From Paenibacillus sp. FSL W8-0426 (GTDB lineage Bacteria; Bacillota; Bacilli; Paenibacillales; Paenibacillaceae), in contig NZ_CP150203.1 of NCBI RefSeq assembly GCF_037969725.1, forward strand, positions 1,566,001 through 1,630,000: a stretch of DNA of 64,000 bases, in the 5' to 3' direction. Position 1 is the stretch's first letter. Every line of letters starts with the position of its first letter. The position numbers were made by a program, and so were the translations under genes. Shown piece by piece: positions 1 through 7,793 of the stretch. Below the pieces are notes generated by a model that was not told the origin of the DNA, did no database searches, and worked only from the letters and a program-made list of their open reading frames with translations.

Positions 1-196
1 GTACATTATTTTCAACGATGCCACGCTGCGCGAGATGAGCGTGGTCTGCCCTGCGACGGAACGCGACATGCTGACCGTCAAAGGGGTCGGCGAGGTGAAG
101 TACCGCAAGTACGGACAGCCGTTTCTTGAATTTTTCCAAAAGCAGAAGGGCGAAGATGCGGGATTGGATGACGATCTCTTTTACGAATATGAATGA
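1..196 (+). CDS. recQ: ATP-dependent DNA helicase RecQ, C-terminal end (partial)
   Basis: Only the last 64 codons are present; the gene enters from the left edge in the frame starting at base 2 and stops with TGA at 194-196. The visible part is the HRDC domain that ends RecQ helicases: it reads IIFNDATLREM, then a Pro after a Cys, then VKGVGEVKYRKYG and FLEFF. HRDC is an accessory nucleic-acid-binding domain of this 3'-5' helicase, which works in recombination and fork repair. The helicase core is outside the window, so the family call rests on HRDC alone; another HRDC protein is possible but the match to RecQ order and tail is good. Confidence 0.8.
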   Translation, partial: YIIFNDATLREMSVVCPATERDMLTVKGVGEVKYRKYGQPFLEFFQKQKGEDAGLDDDLFYEYE

Positions 197-324
197 GAGG
201 TTGCATCGACGGATGGACTAGGGGAAATCAGTTGGGACATTTGGATATAAATGAGGGTACGGTCGAACATGACGATTTGATTTATCGGTTGCTGTGGTTA
301 GAGTTGCAACGGATAAGATTACCT

Positions 325-554
325 GTATATAAACCGCAAAAAACATACACACGTTAACGGAGAGGCAGAACCAATCCTGAGAAGCGAAGCGTTCGCTTAA
401 AAGCTTTCTGAAAGAAAGCTGCATCGGAAACATAGGCTTATCACCGGATTGTCCCCTTAGAAAAGGGGATTGGAAAAATATGGGATAACAGCGATCGGAA
501 GATGGTACTGCACTCGCAGTGGCCTTGTGTGATTGATTAATGCGGTTTCTATAG
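325..554 (+). repeat. Structured repeat with terminal inverted repeats, copy 1 (about 230 bp)
   Basis: The element is bounded by TATATAAACCGCA on the left and TGCGGTTTCTATA on the right, an imperfect inverted repeat. Inside are several hairpins: AGCTTTCTGAAAGAAAGCT, CCCCTTAGAAAAGGGG and ACTGCACTCGCAGT. The same internal sequence recurs near 35.3, 42.7 and 55.3 kb. It has no coding capacity of its own. It could be a MITE-like non-autonomous element, a family of structured RNAs, or both. I do not recognise it as a named Rfam family. Its orientation is arbitrary. Confidence 0.7.
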
Positions 555-1085
555 TTATAAGTTTAGATCGGATCGGATGAGTTCGGGTGTTTTCGGATTA
601 GGTTTGATTAGCTCGAATTAGTTCGGAGTTGGATCAGTATGATTTCGATGGGAAAAGGACGTCGGAACGTGGAGCAAACCTGAGTACGGGGTGCCTAGCC
701 GCCGGGTGCTTGGGATGTCTTTTGGGAGTGGACAAAGTGAGTTGGATTGTCTTTTCAAAGGGTGGACATTTACGGTGGAACGGGTTGTTCCCGAGGTGCA
801 CAACATGTAGATGGGTAAAGTGGTTGTTTGTCGAGATATAGCGGTTCGAAGGGCCGGGCGAGTGGATGTCTTTTTGAAAATAGTGTCCACTGTTTGGTGG
901 ACGAAATGGCGAAATGTCCGTGATATGTGGAATGAATGATGATTGATGAATGATTTGAAAAATGATGATTGAAGAATGGTAAAGCAAGGCTTGGAAATGA
1001 GCGAATCTGAGGCAAAATGGCGGATAATCTTTTCCTTTTGGCAATGAAAAATAGGGTCTGGTGATCCAGGCAAAGGTTGTGAAGC
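555..1085. other. Non-coding stretch, no gene recognised
   Basis: About 530 bases between repeat copy 1 and the radical SAM gene. It includes a run of short degenerate repeats around TCGGA/GTTCGGA at 565-630. Several long open frames cross it on both strands, but none has a ribosome site or a recognisable product. It probably holds the promoter of the gene at 1086. Confidence 0.5.
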
Positions 1086-3092
1086 ATGAAGGTTATTCTT
1101 TCGACGTTAAATGCAAAGTATATCCATACCTCGCTGGCGATTCGCTGTCTGAAGGCGTATAGCGAGAAGGATTTTGATATCGAACTGGCCGAGTATACGA
1201 TCAAGGACCCGGTCATGAACATCGTGTCCGATCTGTACCAGCGCGGTGCGGATGTGATCGGGTTTTCGTGTTACATCTGGAATATCGAGGAGACGATCAA
1301 GGTTATCGATATTTTGAAAAAGGTTATGCCTGAAGTGAAAATCGTGCTCGGCGGTCCTGAGGTATCGTATGACACGGAATATTGGATGAACCGCATCCAG
1401 AACGTCGATTTCATCGTCATGGGCGAAGGCGAAGAGACGTTCCATCAGCTGCTGACCGAAATTTCGACGACGCAGAAGTATCATTTCGTTTATGGCGTGG
1501 CGTATCGCAAAGGAGAAGAAGTCATCGTGATGCCGGGTCGCCCGAAGGCAGACCTGAACGATCTGCCGTCGCCGCACCGGTTTGACGAGGATATTCCGCA
1601 TTTGGGGAAACGGGTGGTTTATTTTGAGACGAGCCGGGGCTGTCCGTTCAGCTGCCAGTTCTGTTTGTCGAGCATCGAGGTCGGCGTGCGGTATTACGAT
1701 ATCGAGCGGACGAAGGCGGATATTCTGTATTTGATCGAAAAGGGCGCGAAGCTGATCAAGTTCGTGGACCGCACGTTCAACATCAAGCGCGATTATGCGA
1801 TGGAGATGTTCAAATTCCTGATCGAGAACCATCAGGGCACGGTGTTCCAGTTCGAAATCACGGCGGACATTATGCGTCCCGAGGTGCTGGATTATTTGGC
1901 AGAGCATGCGCCGCCGGGCATTTTCCGGTTCGAAATCGGCGTACAGTCGACGAATGACCCGACGAACGAACTGGTGAAACGCCGCCAGAACTTTGCGAAG
2001 CTGAGCCGCACGGTCAACAAGGTGAAAGCCAGCGGCAAGATCGACCAGCATTTGGATCTCATCGCAGGACTGCCGGAAGAGGATTACAATACGTTCCGCA
2101 AAACGTTTAACGACGTGTTTGCGCTGGGACCGGAGGAGCTTCAGCTCGGCTTTCTGAAAATGCTGCGCGGTACCGGACTGCGTCTCGATGCGGAAAAGTA
2201 CAACTACACGTATATGGATCACGCGCCGTACGAAATTCTGGGCAGCCATGTGCTGCCGTTCAGCGACATCGTACGTTTGAAGCGTCTGGAGGACGTGCTG
2301 GAGAAATACTGGAACGCACACCGGATGGACCATACGTTGAAGTATTTGATGGAGCAGGAATTCGATTCGCCGTTCGATTTCTTCCAGGCGTTCGGGGACT
2401 ACTGGGAAGGTCAGGGCTGGCAGAAGATCGGGCATCAGTTGGAGGATTTGTTCACCCGATTGTACAGCTTCCTGGAGTCGCGGAACACGCCCCATATGGA
2501 TGTCGTGCTTGGCCTAATGAAGCTGGACTATTTCCTTGGCCACAAATACAAACCGCGCAAAATCTGGTGGGACGATGCGCTGGAGAAGGATCAGTGGGCG
2601 GGTTATATGAAAATGCTGGCTGAACGTCCGGAAGACGTTCGTTTGCCGCGCATTGCCGGCGCCGCAGGCACGGCATGGCTGGAAAGCAGCGGCACGAGTG
2701 CGCCTGCCGCTGCGGCCAGTCCGGCTGCTGCCGGGGAAGACACTGCCGCGGATGCGGCGGGTGTGAACGGCAGCGAGCTTGTGTCCGCCGGGGATGGAGC
2801 GGCGGACGGAGGGGACGGCAGCGCTTCGCGTGCGCTGCCGATGACCTCGGCCATGACCGCACAGACGGTCATGGGCGCACGCTCTTTCGCCGATCTGGGA
2901 CTCGGCGAAAAAGAGCTGCAGAAGCACGCCGTACTGGACGTGCTTCCGTTCCGGCTTGAGCGGGTGCTTGCTGGCGCCAGCCCGCTTGCCGCGAAAGGCC
3001 GGACGCTGCTGGTCGTGGTGTACCAGCAGCATGAAGGGCAGCAGGCGCAGTATTACATGCTGCCGCTGGGAGAAGAAGCCGCTGCCATGTAG
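1086..3092 (+). CDS. B12-binding domain / radical SAM protein (DUF4080 type)
   Basis: A 668-residue protein. The N-terminal ~140 residues look like a cobalamin-binding Rossmann domain (MKVILSTLNAKYIHTSLAIR at the start, then VLGGPEVSYD). A radical SAM domain follows with the CxxxCxxC cluster motif, here RGCPFSCQFC near residue 190. The C-terminal third matches the DUF4080 region usually found with this pair. Family members are putative SAM enzymes; the substrate is not known. Oddity: residues ~525-610 are an Ala/Gly/Ser-rich, GC-rich linker before a short final domain, so the tail has probably expanded. The ATG at 1086 is chosen because the B12 domain starts right there, although the ribosome site is weak. 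Confidence 0.85.
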   Translation: MKVILSTLNAKYIHTSLAIRCLKAYSEKDFDIELAEYTIKDPVMNIVSDLYQRGADVIGFSCYIWNIEETIKVIDILKKVMPEVKIVLGGPEVSYDTEYWMNRIQNVDFIVMGEGEETFHQLLTEISTTQKYHFVYGVAYRKGEEVIVMPGRPKADLNDLPSPHRFDEDIPHLGKRVVYFETSRGCPFSCQFCLSSIEVGVRYYDIERTKADILYLIEKGAKLIKFVDRTFNIKRDYAMEMFKFLIENHQGTVFQFEITADIMRPEVLDYLAEHAPPGIFRFEIGVQSTNDPTNELVKRRQNFAKLSRTVNKVKASGKIDQHLDLIAGLPEEDYNTFRKTFNDVFALGPEELQLGFLKMLRGTGLRLDAEKYNYTYMDHAPYEILGSHVLPFSDIVRLKRLEDVLEKYWNAHRMDHTLKYLMEQEFDSPFDFFQAFGDYWEGQGWQKIGHQLEDLFTRLYSFLESRNTPHMDVVLGLMKLDYFLGHKYKPRKIWWDDALEKDQWAGYMKMLAERPEDVRLPRIAGAAGTAWLESSGTSAPAAAASPAAAGEDTAADAAGVNGSELVSAGDGAADGGDGSASRALPMTSAMTAQTVMGARSFADLGLGEKELQKHAVLDVLPFRLERVLAGASPLAAKGRTLLVVVYQQHEGQQAQYYMLPLGEEAAAM

Positions 3093-3148
3093 GGCGCAGC
3101 GGCCTGAGGAGGGCACCGCGAGATCATTGACGCGGTGCATCCCTCGTG

Positions 3149-3210
3149 AGGTGCTGCCCGAATCGGGCGCAGCGCCTCACCCCGACGCGGCTTGCATTGC
3201 ACAAGCCGCG
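3149..3210 (+). terminator. Two GC-rich hairpins after the radical SAM gene
   Basis: GAGGTGCTGC pairs with GCAGCGCCTC (3149-3178), and CGCGGCTTG pairs with CAAGCCGCG (3185-3210). Neither is followed at once by a T-run, so they may slow or end transcription of the upstream gene. The integrase module starts just after, at about 3221. Confidence 0.45.
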
Positions 3211-3254
3211 TTCCGTGCTGTCTTTTACAACATCAAAAATGTTTCATTCAACAT

Positions 3255-3307
3255 CGGAAGGTCATTGGATTCCCTATTGGGGATGAAGAAGGGCCTTCTT
3301 TTTTTGT
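3255..3307 (+). terminator. Conserved terminator-like hairpin heading integrase module A
   Basis: The outer stem is GAAGGTC...GGCCTTC with a small inner stem around TTCCCTATTGGGGAT, followed by seven or more Ts. The same layout starts the module at 45.4 kb, and a reduced form starts the one at 63.65 kb. It belongs to the repeated element, not to the local gene. Confidence 0.6.
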
Positions 3308-3357
3308 TGTTGAGAAGAACATAACCAATCCAAACAAACACGGAGCATCGTACAGAG

Positions 3358-3537
3358 ATATATCGCTGAATATAGACCAAATCGTTGGCTGTTTCACGGG
3401 ACGGACCTGCGCCACATTCAGGAGCTGCTTGGTCATACGAGTTTGCCAACAATCCTGCAATATACATATGTTAGTACGATAAATATTCAGCGTATTCAAA
3501 GCCGTTGGATCGTTTGGACACAGAGATTGATCGCTAA
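3358..3537 (+). pseudogene. Tyrosine recombinase (integron-integrase-like) remnant A
   Basis: The frame reads YIAEYRPNRWLF and then jumps to [16 protein letters not shown] and YTYVSTINIQRIQS. Compared with the fuller copy at 45.49 kb, the segment between the WLF block and the catalytic HxLR block is deleted, so the catalytic His-Arg pair is lost while the active-site Tyr region (YTYVS) survives. The 5' half is missing. It cannot be functional. It lies between the conserved terminator and the attI-like site at 3572, the same order as the other copies. Confidence 0.75.
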
Positions 3538-3571
3538 ACTAAATTTCCCCTTTTCGCCAAATTATTCTCCG

Positions 3572-3665
3572 AAAATGTAACAATATGGGTTATCATATAC
3601 GTAATTCAGATATATAGAAGGAATGTAGGGCATTTACGAAGTACATAAATTAGATGTTATACGAC
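3572..3665 (+). other. attI-like recombination site A
   Basis: It begins AAATGTAACAATATGGGTTA, contains CATATACGTA, and ends TTTACGAAGTACATAAATTA then GATGTTAT. It aligns with copies at 45973, 53453 and 63792. Similarity among the four stops at GTTAT; the bases that follow belong to a different gene each time. I infer that GTT is the crossover core and that the GNAT gene downstream is the first cassette. Confidence 0.6.
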
Positions 3666-3701
3666 ATACCGAAACCATTTTATTTAAAGGCGGATGATCA
3701 A

Positions 3702-4145
3702 ATGGAACTTGAATTAAGAAGAGCCAGTTTATCAGATATAGATTTATTAGCCGAAATGAATAAACAGTTAATTGAAGATGAAGGCAGTATGAATTCAATG
3801 AGTATAGACGAATTAAAAAATAGGATGAGTACTTGGATTGGAACAAGTTACTTAGCCGATCTGATAATCGCCAGACAGGAAACCGTCGGTTATGCCTTGT
3901 ATTCTTTTAAACAAAATCAATACGACACAAATATAAAGGAGGTATATTTAAGACAGTATTTTATTGTGAGAAAATTCAGGAAGCTTGGATTTGGGTTACA
4001 GGGCATTAATCTACTTAAAGAACAGCGATTTAATGATGTAGATTCAATTGAAATTGATGTATTGGAATCAAACACAATTGGGAAGCAATTTTGGATTAAA
4101 GCAGGATTTAAACCCAGTTATACAAGCATGAAAATGAAAGTTTAA
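3702..4145 (+). CDS. GNAT family N-acetyltransferase (cassette gene)
   Basis: A protein of about 147 residues. The acetyl-CoA-binding region is visible as YFIVRKFRKLGFGLQGINLL, a variant of the R/Q-x-x-G-x-G/A motif, and the C-terminal IEIDVLESNTIGKQFWIKAGF strand-helix pair is typical of the fold. The substrate is not predictable. An upstream in-frame ATG at 3654 lies inside the attI-like core, so the ATG at 3702 (MELELRR, with a GGCGG-like ribosome site) is preferred. It directly follows attI-like site A and precedes a decayed attC-like site, so it occupies the first cassette position. The codons are AT-rich compared with the radical SAM gene upstream. Confidence 0.75.
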   Translation: MELELRRASLSDIDLLAEMNKQLIEDEGSMNSMSIDELKNRMSTWIGTSYLADLIIARQETVGYALYSFKQNQYDTNIKEVYLRQYFIVRKFRKLGFGLQGINLLKEQRFNDVDSIEIDVLESNTIGKQFWIKAGFKPSYTSMKMKV

Positions 4146-4174
4146 GAACAAGTGGACATTTCAATAGGTCCATT

Positions 4175-4275
4175 GTATAACAACGTATTTACGCATAAGG
4201 ACATTCGGCCCTCTGTTTCACGGAATGTTATTGGCAGAGGAGCGAGTTCAGGACACACCTGCACGGACTAACCGC
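4175..4275 (+). other. attC-like site, degenerate (left half clear)
   Basis: ATAACAACGTATTTACGC followed by GGACATTCGGCC matches the left arm and first hairpin of the attC-like palindromes farther right. The right arm (GTGAATAC...GTTAT) is not recognisable. Confidence 0.45.
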
Positions 4276-4291
4276 ATCGCAGAGAAACTCA

Positions 4292-4766
4292 ATGGATCCA
4301 ATTAGATATCCCATTGGACATTTTCAGCCCCAAAAGAATCTATCAGGTGAACAATTATGTAATCTCATTCATCAAATTCCAGAACTAATAATAAAACTAA
4401 AAGCATTGCTAAATGGACGTAAAGATTACACACTAAATACTCCATATCGAATGAATGGCTGGACCATAAAACAAATCATTCATCATATAGCTGATAATGA
4501 TATGAACGAATATCTATGATTCAAAAGAGGACTAACGGAAGAAAACCCATTAGCAAATACCTAACGAGAAGATCTATGGGCAGAATTAAATGACTATAAG
4601 GGATTACCAATAGAAAATTCACTAGCACTTATTGAATTACTACACCATCGATTTTTCTATCTACTAATTGGATTAGATCAAAACGATTTTAAACGAACGA
4701 TACAAACCGAAGTATTAGGGACAATTACATTAGAGATTGCAGTTCAAAGATTTATATGGCACAACA
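4292..4766 (+). pseudogene. YfiT/BstA-type DinB-fold metal-dependent hydrolase, broken
   Basis: It starts MDPIRYPIGHFQPQKNLS and carries NGWTIKQIIHHIADNDMN, typical of the YfiT group of the DinB superfamily (the first metal-binding His sits in the HHIAD motif). A TGA follows codon 75 and a TAA soon after. The frame then continues with recognisable family sequence (LWAELNDYKG, LIELLHHRFFYLL) up to about 4760, where it runs into a truncated attC-like site. The gene is therefore dead and its last ~15 residues have been replaced by the site. Confidence 0.75.
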
Positions 4767-4767
4767 A

Positions 4768-4832
4768 ACGCCGGAACAGCCGGACATACCCGACTCCGTC
4801 GGACGTCGTAGATACGGGAATGTTATCGGAAA
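4768..4832 (+). other. attC-like site, right half only
   Basis: It reads CGCCGGAACAGCCGG and CCGACTCCGTCGG (two hairpin remnants), then GATACGGGAATGTTATCGG, equivalent to the usual right arm GAATACAGGAACGTTATCGG. The left arm has been lost in a deletion that also removed the end of the yfiT-like gene. Confidence 0.6.
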
Positions 4833-4871
4833 TTCATACGGTATGATCAATGAATCTTTAGGGGGGACTCC

Positions 4872-5483
4872 ATGAAGTCAGTATATAATAATCTTGTTAT
4901 AAATACCTTGTCGGGAAATCTCAAGGATGATATATATAACTTTTTAGTGGATAATGGCTGCCCCAAAACTGCGGAACATTGTGTCAGGGTAGGCAAAGAA
5001 GCGAGAAAGATAGCTGATCGATATCATGCTGATAAGGATTCAGCCGAAATCGCTGGATATTTACATGATATAAGTGCGGTATATTCTAATGATGTAAGGA
5101 TTCAAGTTTCTTATGATCTGGGTATTGAGGTACTGCCTGAAGAAGAGACTTTTCCAATGATAATCCATCAGAAGATATCGAAAGAAATGGCTAGAGATAT
5201 TTTTAACATTAAGGATCAGGAAGTTCTTGATGCAGTTGGATGTCACACGACACTCAAGAAAAATTCAACTATTTTAGACAAGGTTTTGTTTGTTGCAGAT
5301 AAGATAGAGTGGGATCAAGCTGGTGAACCTCCATATTTACATCAGATTACGCAGAAGCTAGATGATTCGTTGAACCATGCAGCATTCGAATATATTCATT
5401 TTTTATGGAAACAGCGAGAAAACCTAAGAGTTATTCATCCATGGCTTAGAGACGCTTATAATGAATTGAAGGACTTGGTTTAG
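4872..5483 (+). CDS. HD-domain hydrolase, YqeK-like (cassette gene)
   Basis: A 203-residue protein with the HD pattern: an early His (TAEHCVRVGKEA), the HD pair in GYLHDIS, a later VGCHTT and a final Asp in VADKIEWD. This is close to the YqeK type, which in other bacteria hydrolyses symmetrical dinucleoside tetraphosphates, but the exact substrate here is an inference. The start has a strong GGGGGG ribosome site six bases upstream. It follows a half attC-like site and is followed by a left-arm remnant near 5508, so it sits in cassette context. Confidence 0.75.
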   Translation: MKSVYNNLVINTLSGNLKDDIYNFLVDNGCPKTAEHCVRVGKEARKIADRYHADKDSAEIAGYLHDISAVYSNDVRIQVSYDLGIEVLPEEETFPMIIHQKISKEMARDIFNIKDQEVLDAVGCHTTLKKNSTILDKVLFVADKIEWDQAGEPPYLHQITQKLDDSLNHAAFEYIHFLWKQRENLRVIHPWLRDAYNELKDLV

Positions 5484-5507
5484 TCGTTCGAAGAAGGTAA
5501 GAACATC

Positions 5508-5530
5508 CGATAACATAGTATCTACGTTCT
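5508..5530 (+). other. attC-like left-arm remnant
   Basis: CCGATAACATAGTATCTACG resembles the left arm of the site at 48911 (CGATAACACAGCATTCCTAC). The rest of the palindrome is missing. Confidence 0.4.
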
Positions 5531-5555
5531 GTACCTTAAAATAGGAGCATGTACT

Positions 5556-6038
5556 ATGGTTATAGACTCAACGTATGAAAAAAAGTTAATTGAAATCATC
5601 CATTCTTCTCCAATGTTAGTTGAGGTTTTTGAACTGTCTCGAAAAACGGAGTTAACAGAATATTATATTGGTGCTGGCTGTATTGCACAGACCGTTTGGA
5701 ACTACTCGTTAGGGAATCCTTTAGGATACGGCATTGATGACATTGATATTATTTATTTTGATACTGACCTTTCCTATGAAAAAGAAGATCGAATAATAAA
5801 TAAATGTAAAGAGGTATATTGTAAGCTGCCCATTAAAGTTGATGAAAAAAATCAAGCAAGGGTTCATTTATGGTACAAAGATAAATTCGGAATTGATCTT
5901 AAGCCATATTTATCATTAGAGGAAGCAATTAACTCGTGGCCTACAACAGCCACTTTATATAACAAAACACAAGAAGTGGAAAAGAATATGGCCGGAATTG
6001 AATGTTATACCGTGGTAGGCGCAGCGGCTTTAGTTTAG
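5556..6038 (+). CDS. Nucleotidyltransferase-family protein (PF06042/DUF925 type), C-terminally truncated
   Basis: A 160-residue protein with GAGCIAQTVWNYSLG near residue 40 and YGIDDIDIIYFD near residue 65, the GxG...DxD pattern of the NTP_transf_6 family often called nucleotidyltransferase family protein. HLWYKDKFGIDL is also characteristic. Full-length relatives run about 20-30 residues further; this one ends at VVGAAALV, so its tail is missing. The family has no firm biochemical role. Ribosome site: AGGAG before the ATG. It lies in the decayed left array between attC-like remnants. Confidence 0.65.
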   Translation: MVIDSTYEKKLIEIIHSSPMLVEVFELSRKTELTEYYIGAGCIAQTVWNYSLGNPLGYGIDDIDIIYFDTDLSYEKEDRIINKCKEVYCKLPIKVDEKNQARVHLWYKDKFGIDLKPYLSLEEAINSWPTTATLYNKTQEVEKNMAGIECYTVVGAAALV

Positions 6039-6065
6039 CTGCATGGAACAGTCATAGGAATAGGG

Positions 6066-6092
6066 AACGATGAATACTGAGAGAGCACGAAG
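6066..6092 (+). other. Possible attC-like right-arm remnant
   Basis: GATGAATACTGAGAGAGC resembles the right arm GTGTATACTGAGACGTTA seen at 34881. The GTT core itself is not preserved. This is a weak match, supported mostly by its position between two cassette-like genes. Confidence 0.25.
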
Positions 6093-6106
6093 AGGGGGAT
6101 TCGTAC

Positions 6107-6616
6107 ATGATTATATTCAAAGCAACCCAATTAACATTAAAAGATCTAAATGTCAAACCAGAAACCATCGAAGATACGGATTCTTTCTTTAGTTGGCATG
6201 TGAACTTTTTTACGTTATATGGCAGAAAACATTATGTGTTTATGAATGATTGTTCCAGATTAAGCTTAACGGTTACTGGGATTAGAACGAATCAGGCCAG
6301 TAAACTGGCAGGAGTCTTTAAAGAGAATTTGGAGGCTTATTTGGCTGTTGAGGAAGTTCCCGATCACCTCGCGAAATATTATTTAGAACAATGTAACGAG
6401 AAGACGATCACCAAAACGGATAGCCGAAGTGTTATAAGTACGATGAATGAAATTATGCTTGTGATGAAGTCGGTTGAAACTGAAGATAATGATTATAGAG
6501 ATCAAGACATACGGCACAAGTGGAATAATAGAATAATTTACAAACCCATCGACTATAACAGACCCATCGAAGTATTTGTTAAAGAGCTTCAAACCAGGTT
6601 TGAAATGGAGAATTAG
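6107..6616 (+). CDS. DUF6933-type hypothetical protein (cassette gene)
   Basis: A 169-residue protein. The N-terminus MIIFKATQLTLKDL, followed by SFFSWHVNFFTLYGRKHYVFM and NDCSRLSLTVTG, fits the DUF6933 family, which has no known function. There is a strong AGGGGG ribosome site nine bases before the ATG. It is the last member of the left, degraded array; the next gene is Fur-controlled iron uptake. No signal peptide or membrane segment is seen. Confidence 0.6.
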   Translation: MIIFKATQLTLKDLNVKPETIEDTDSFFSWHVNFFTLYGRKHYVFMNDCSRLSLTVTGIRTNQASKLAGVFKENLEAYLAVEEVPDHLAKYYLEQCNEKTITKTDSRSVISTMNEIMLVMKSVETEDNDYRDQDIRHKWNNRIIYKPIDYNRPIEVFVKELQTRFEMEN

Positions 6617-6712
6617 AGAAGTGGGAGTATCATGTCGCATTAGTCCGGCTGAAATGTCGCAAAAGTACATGGCAACGCGATGTGGAGATCGTTTATACTC
6701 GCCTTATAATTC

Positions 6713-6731
6713 GATAATGAAAATCATTATC
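6713..6731. promoter_or_regulatory. Fur box
   Basis: GATAATGAAAATCATTATC differs from the classical 19-bp Fur inverted repeat (GATAATGATAATCATTATC) at one position. It lies about 20 bases upstream of the siderophore-binding protein start, where a bound repressor would cover the promoter. Iron-replete repression of the downstream genes is the expected outcome. Confidence 0.85.
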
Positions 6732-6751
6732 ATATATAAGGGGGAGTCATC

Positions 6752-7792
6752 ATGAATAAAGGGACAAAGGGGCGAGCAACCGGAAGCAAGGTATTTGCCG
6801 CTCAAAAATCACGATTTTTAATGGGCTTGCTGCTGGCACTTGTACTTGTGCTGACGGCTTGTGGTGCCGGAGCAGGTACGAATGGGGGCAATGAGTCTGC
6901 TGCAAAGCCAACGGAGACGCCTTCGGACTCAGAGTCTCAGACGAATGCAGCCTACCCGGTTACGATCTCGCACATGAAAGGTGAATATACGCTAACCGAG
7001 AAGCCGAAGACCATTGCTGTGCTTGACGTGAAATTTGTGGATCAATTGTTGGCCGTTGGCGAGCAGCCCGCAGGTAGCGTTATCGCTGGAGGGAATACCA
7101 CATTTCCGGAATATTTGAGTGATCAGCTAGGGAATGTAGAGGTTCTGGGTACACGGGACGAGCCCAACCTGGAGGCAATTGTAGCATTGAATCCGGATCT
7201 TATTTTAATGACCGACTTTCAGGAGAAAGAGTATGAGAATGTCAGCAAAATTGCGCCGACGATCGTACTCGACTTCTACGAGGATTGGCGGGATACGTTA
7301 GCCACGATCGGTACGATCACAGGCAAGCAGGCAGAGGCTGAGGCTGTGCGTCAGGCTTATGAGGACAAAATCGTCGGCCTGCGGGCGAAGCTGTCGGAGA
7401 AGCTGGGAGATGAAACGGTAGCGCTGATTCGCCCGAGAAAGGAAGGAATTCGTGTACATGGTCTTGAGCATCGGACAGGCGGCATTCTGTATGAGGACTT
7501 GGGCTTAAAGGCCCCTGCGCTCGTCCAGGAGATCAAAGACGACACCTCCGTTGAAATTTCGATGGAGAAGGTCCCTGATATTGGGGCAGATCATTATTTC
7601 CTGCTATCCGATGAGTTGTTTGCTGCAGAGGCTGAGGTTTTGGAGAACAGTTCGGTATGGAAATCCCTGGATGCCGTCAAAAATAACCGCGCATATAACG
7701 TGAATGCAACGCTCTGGATCGCTTACTATGGTCCAATTGCCATTAATATTATTGCAGATCAGGCATCGGAAGCGCTGTTGGGATCGAATTAA
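6752..7792 (+). CDS. Iron-siderophore ABC transporter substrate-binding lipoprotein (FeuA-like)
   Basis: A 346-residue lipoprotein. The signal segment ends in LTAC with the lipid-anchored Cys at residue 37, followed by a Gly/Ser/Thr-rich spacer. The body is a type III periplasmic-binding (FeuA/FhuD) domain: PKTIAVLDVKFVDQLLAVG, LNPDLILMTDFQ, and a C-terminal YFLLSDELF and LWIAYYGPIAINIIADQ. It would present ferric siderophore to a membrane permease, but no permease or ATPase gene is in the window, so partners must be encoded elsewhere. It is closely similar to the C-terminal half of the regulator at 8685. A Fur box sits immediately upstream. The next gene starts two bases after its stop codon. 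Confidence 0.88.
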   Translation: MNKGTKGRATGSKVFAAQKSRFLMGLLLALVLVLTACGAGAGTNGGNESAAKPTETPSDSESQTNAAYPVTISHMKGEYTLTEKPKTIAVLDVKFVDQLLAVGEQPAGSVIAGGNTTFPEYLSDQLGNVEVLGTRDEPNLEAIVALNPDLILMTDFQEKEYENVSKIAPTIVLDFYEDWRDTLATIGTITGKQAEAEAVRQAYEDKIVGLRAKLSEKLGDETVALIRPRKEGIRVHGLEHRTGGILYEDLGLKAPALVQEIKDDTSVEISMEKVPDIGADHYFLLSDELFAAEAEVLENSSVWKSLDAVKNNRAYNVNATLWIAYYGPIAINIIADQASEALLGSN

Positions 7793-7793
7793 A

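Noticed and set aside
618..1222. Several open frames on both strands upstream of the radical SAM gene
   Set aside because: No ribosome sites, no family resemblance, and mutual overlap; treated as non-coding.
1107..2495. A 462-codon open frame on the - strand inside the radical SAM gene
   Set aside because: It mirrors the codon pattern of the + strand gene, has no ribosome site and a low-complexity Arg/His/Leu-rich product; it is a shadow frame.
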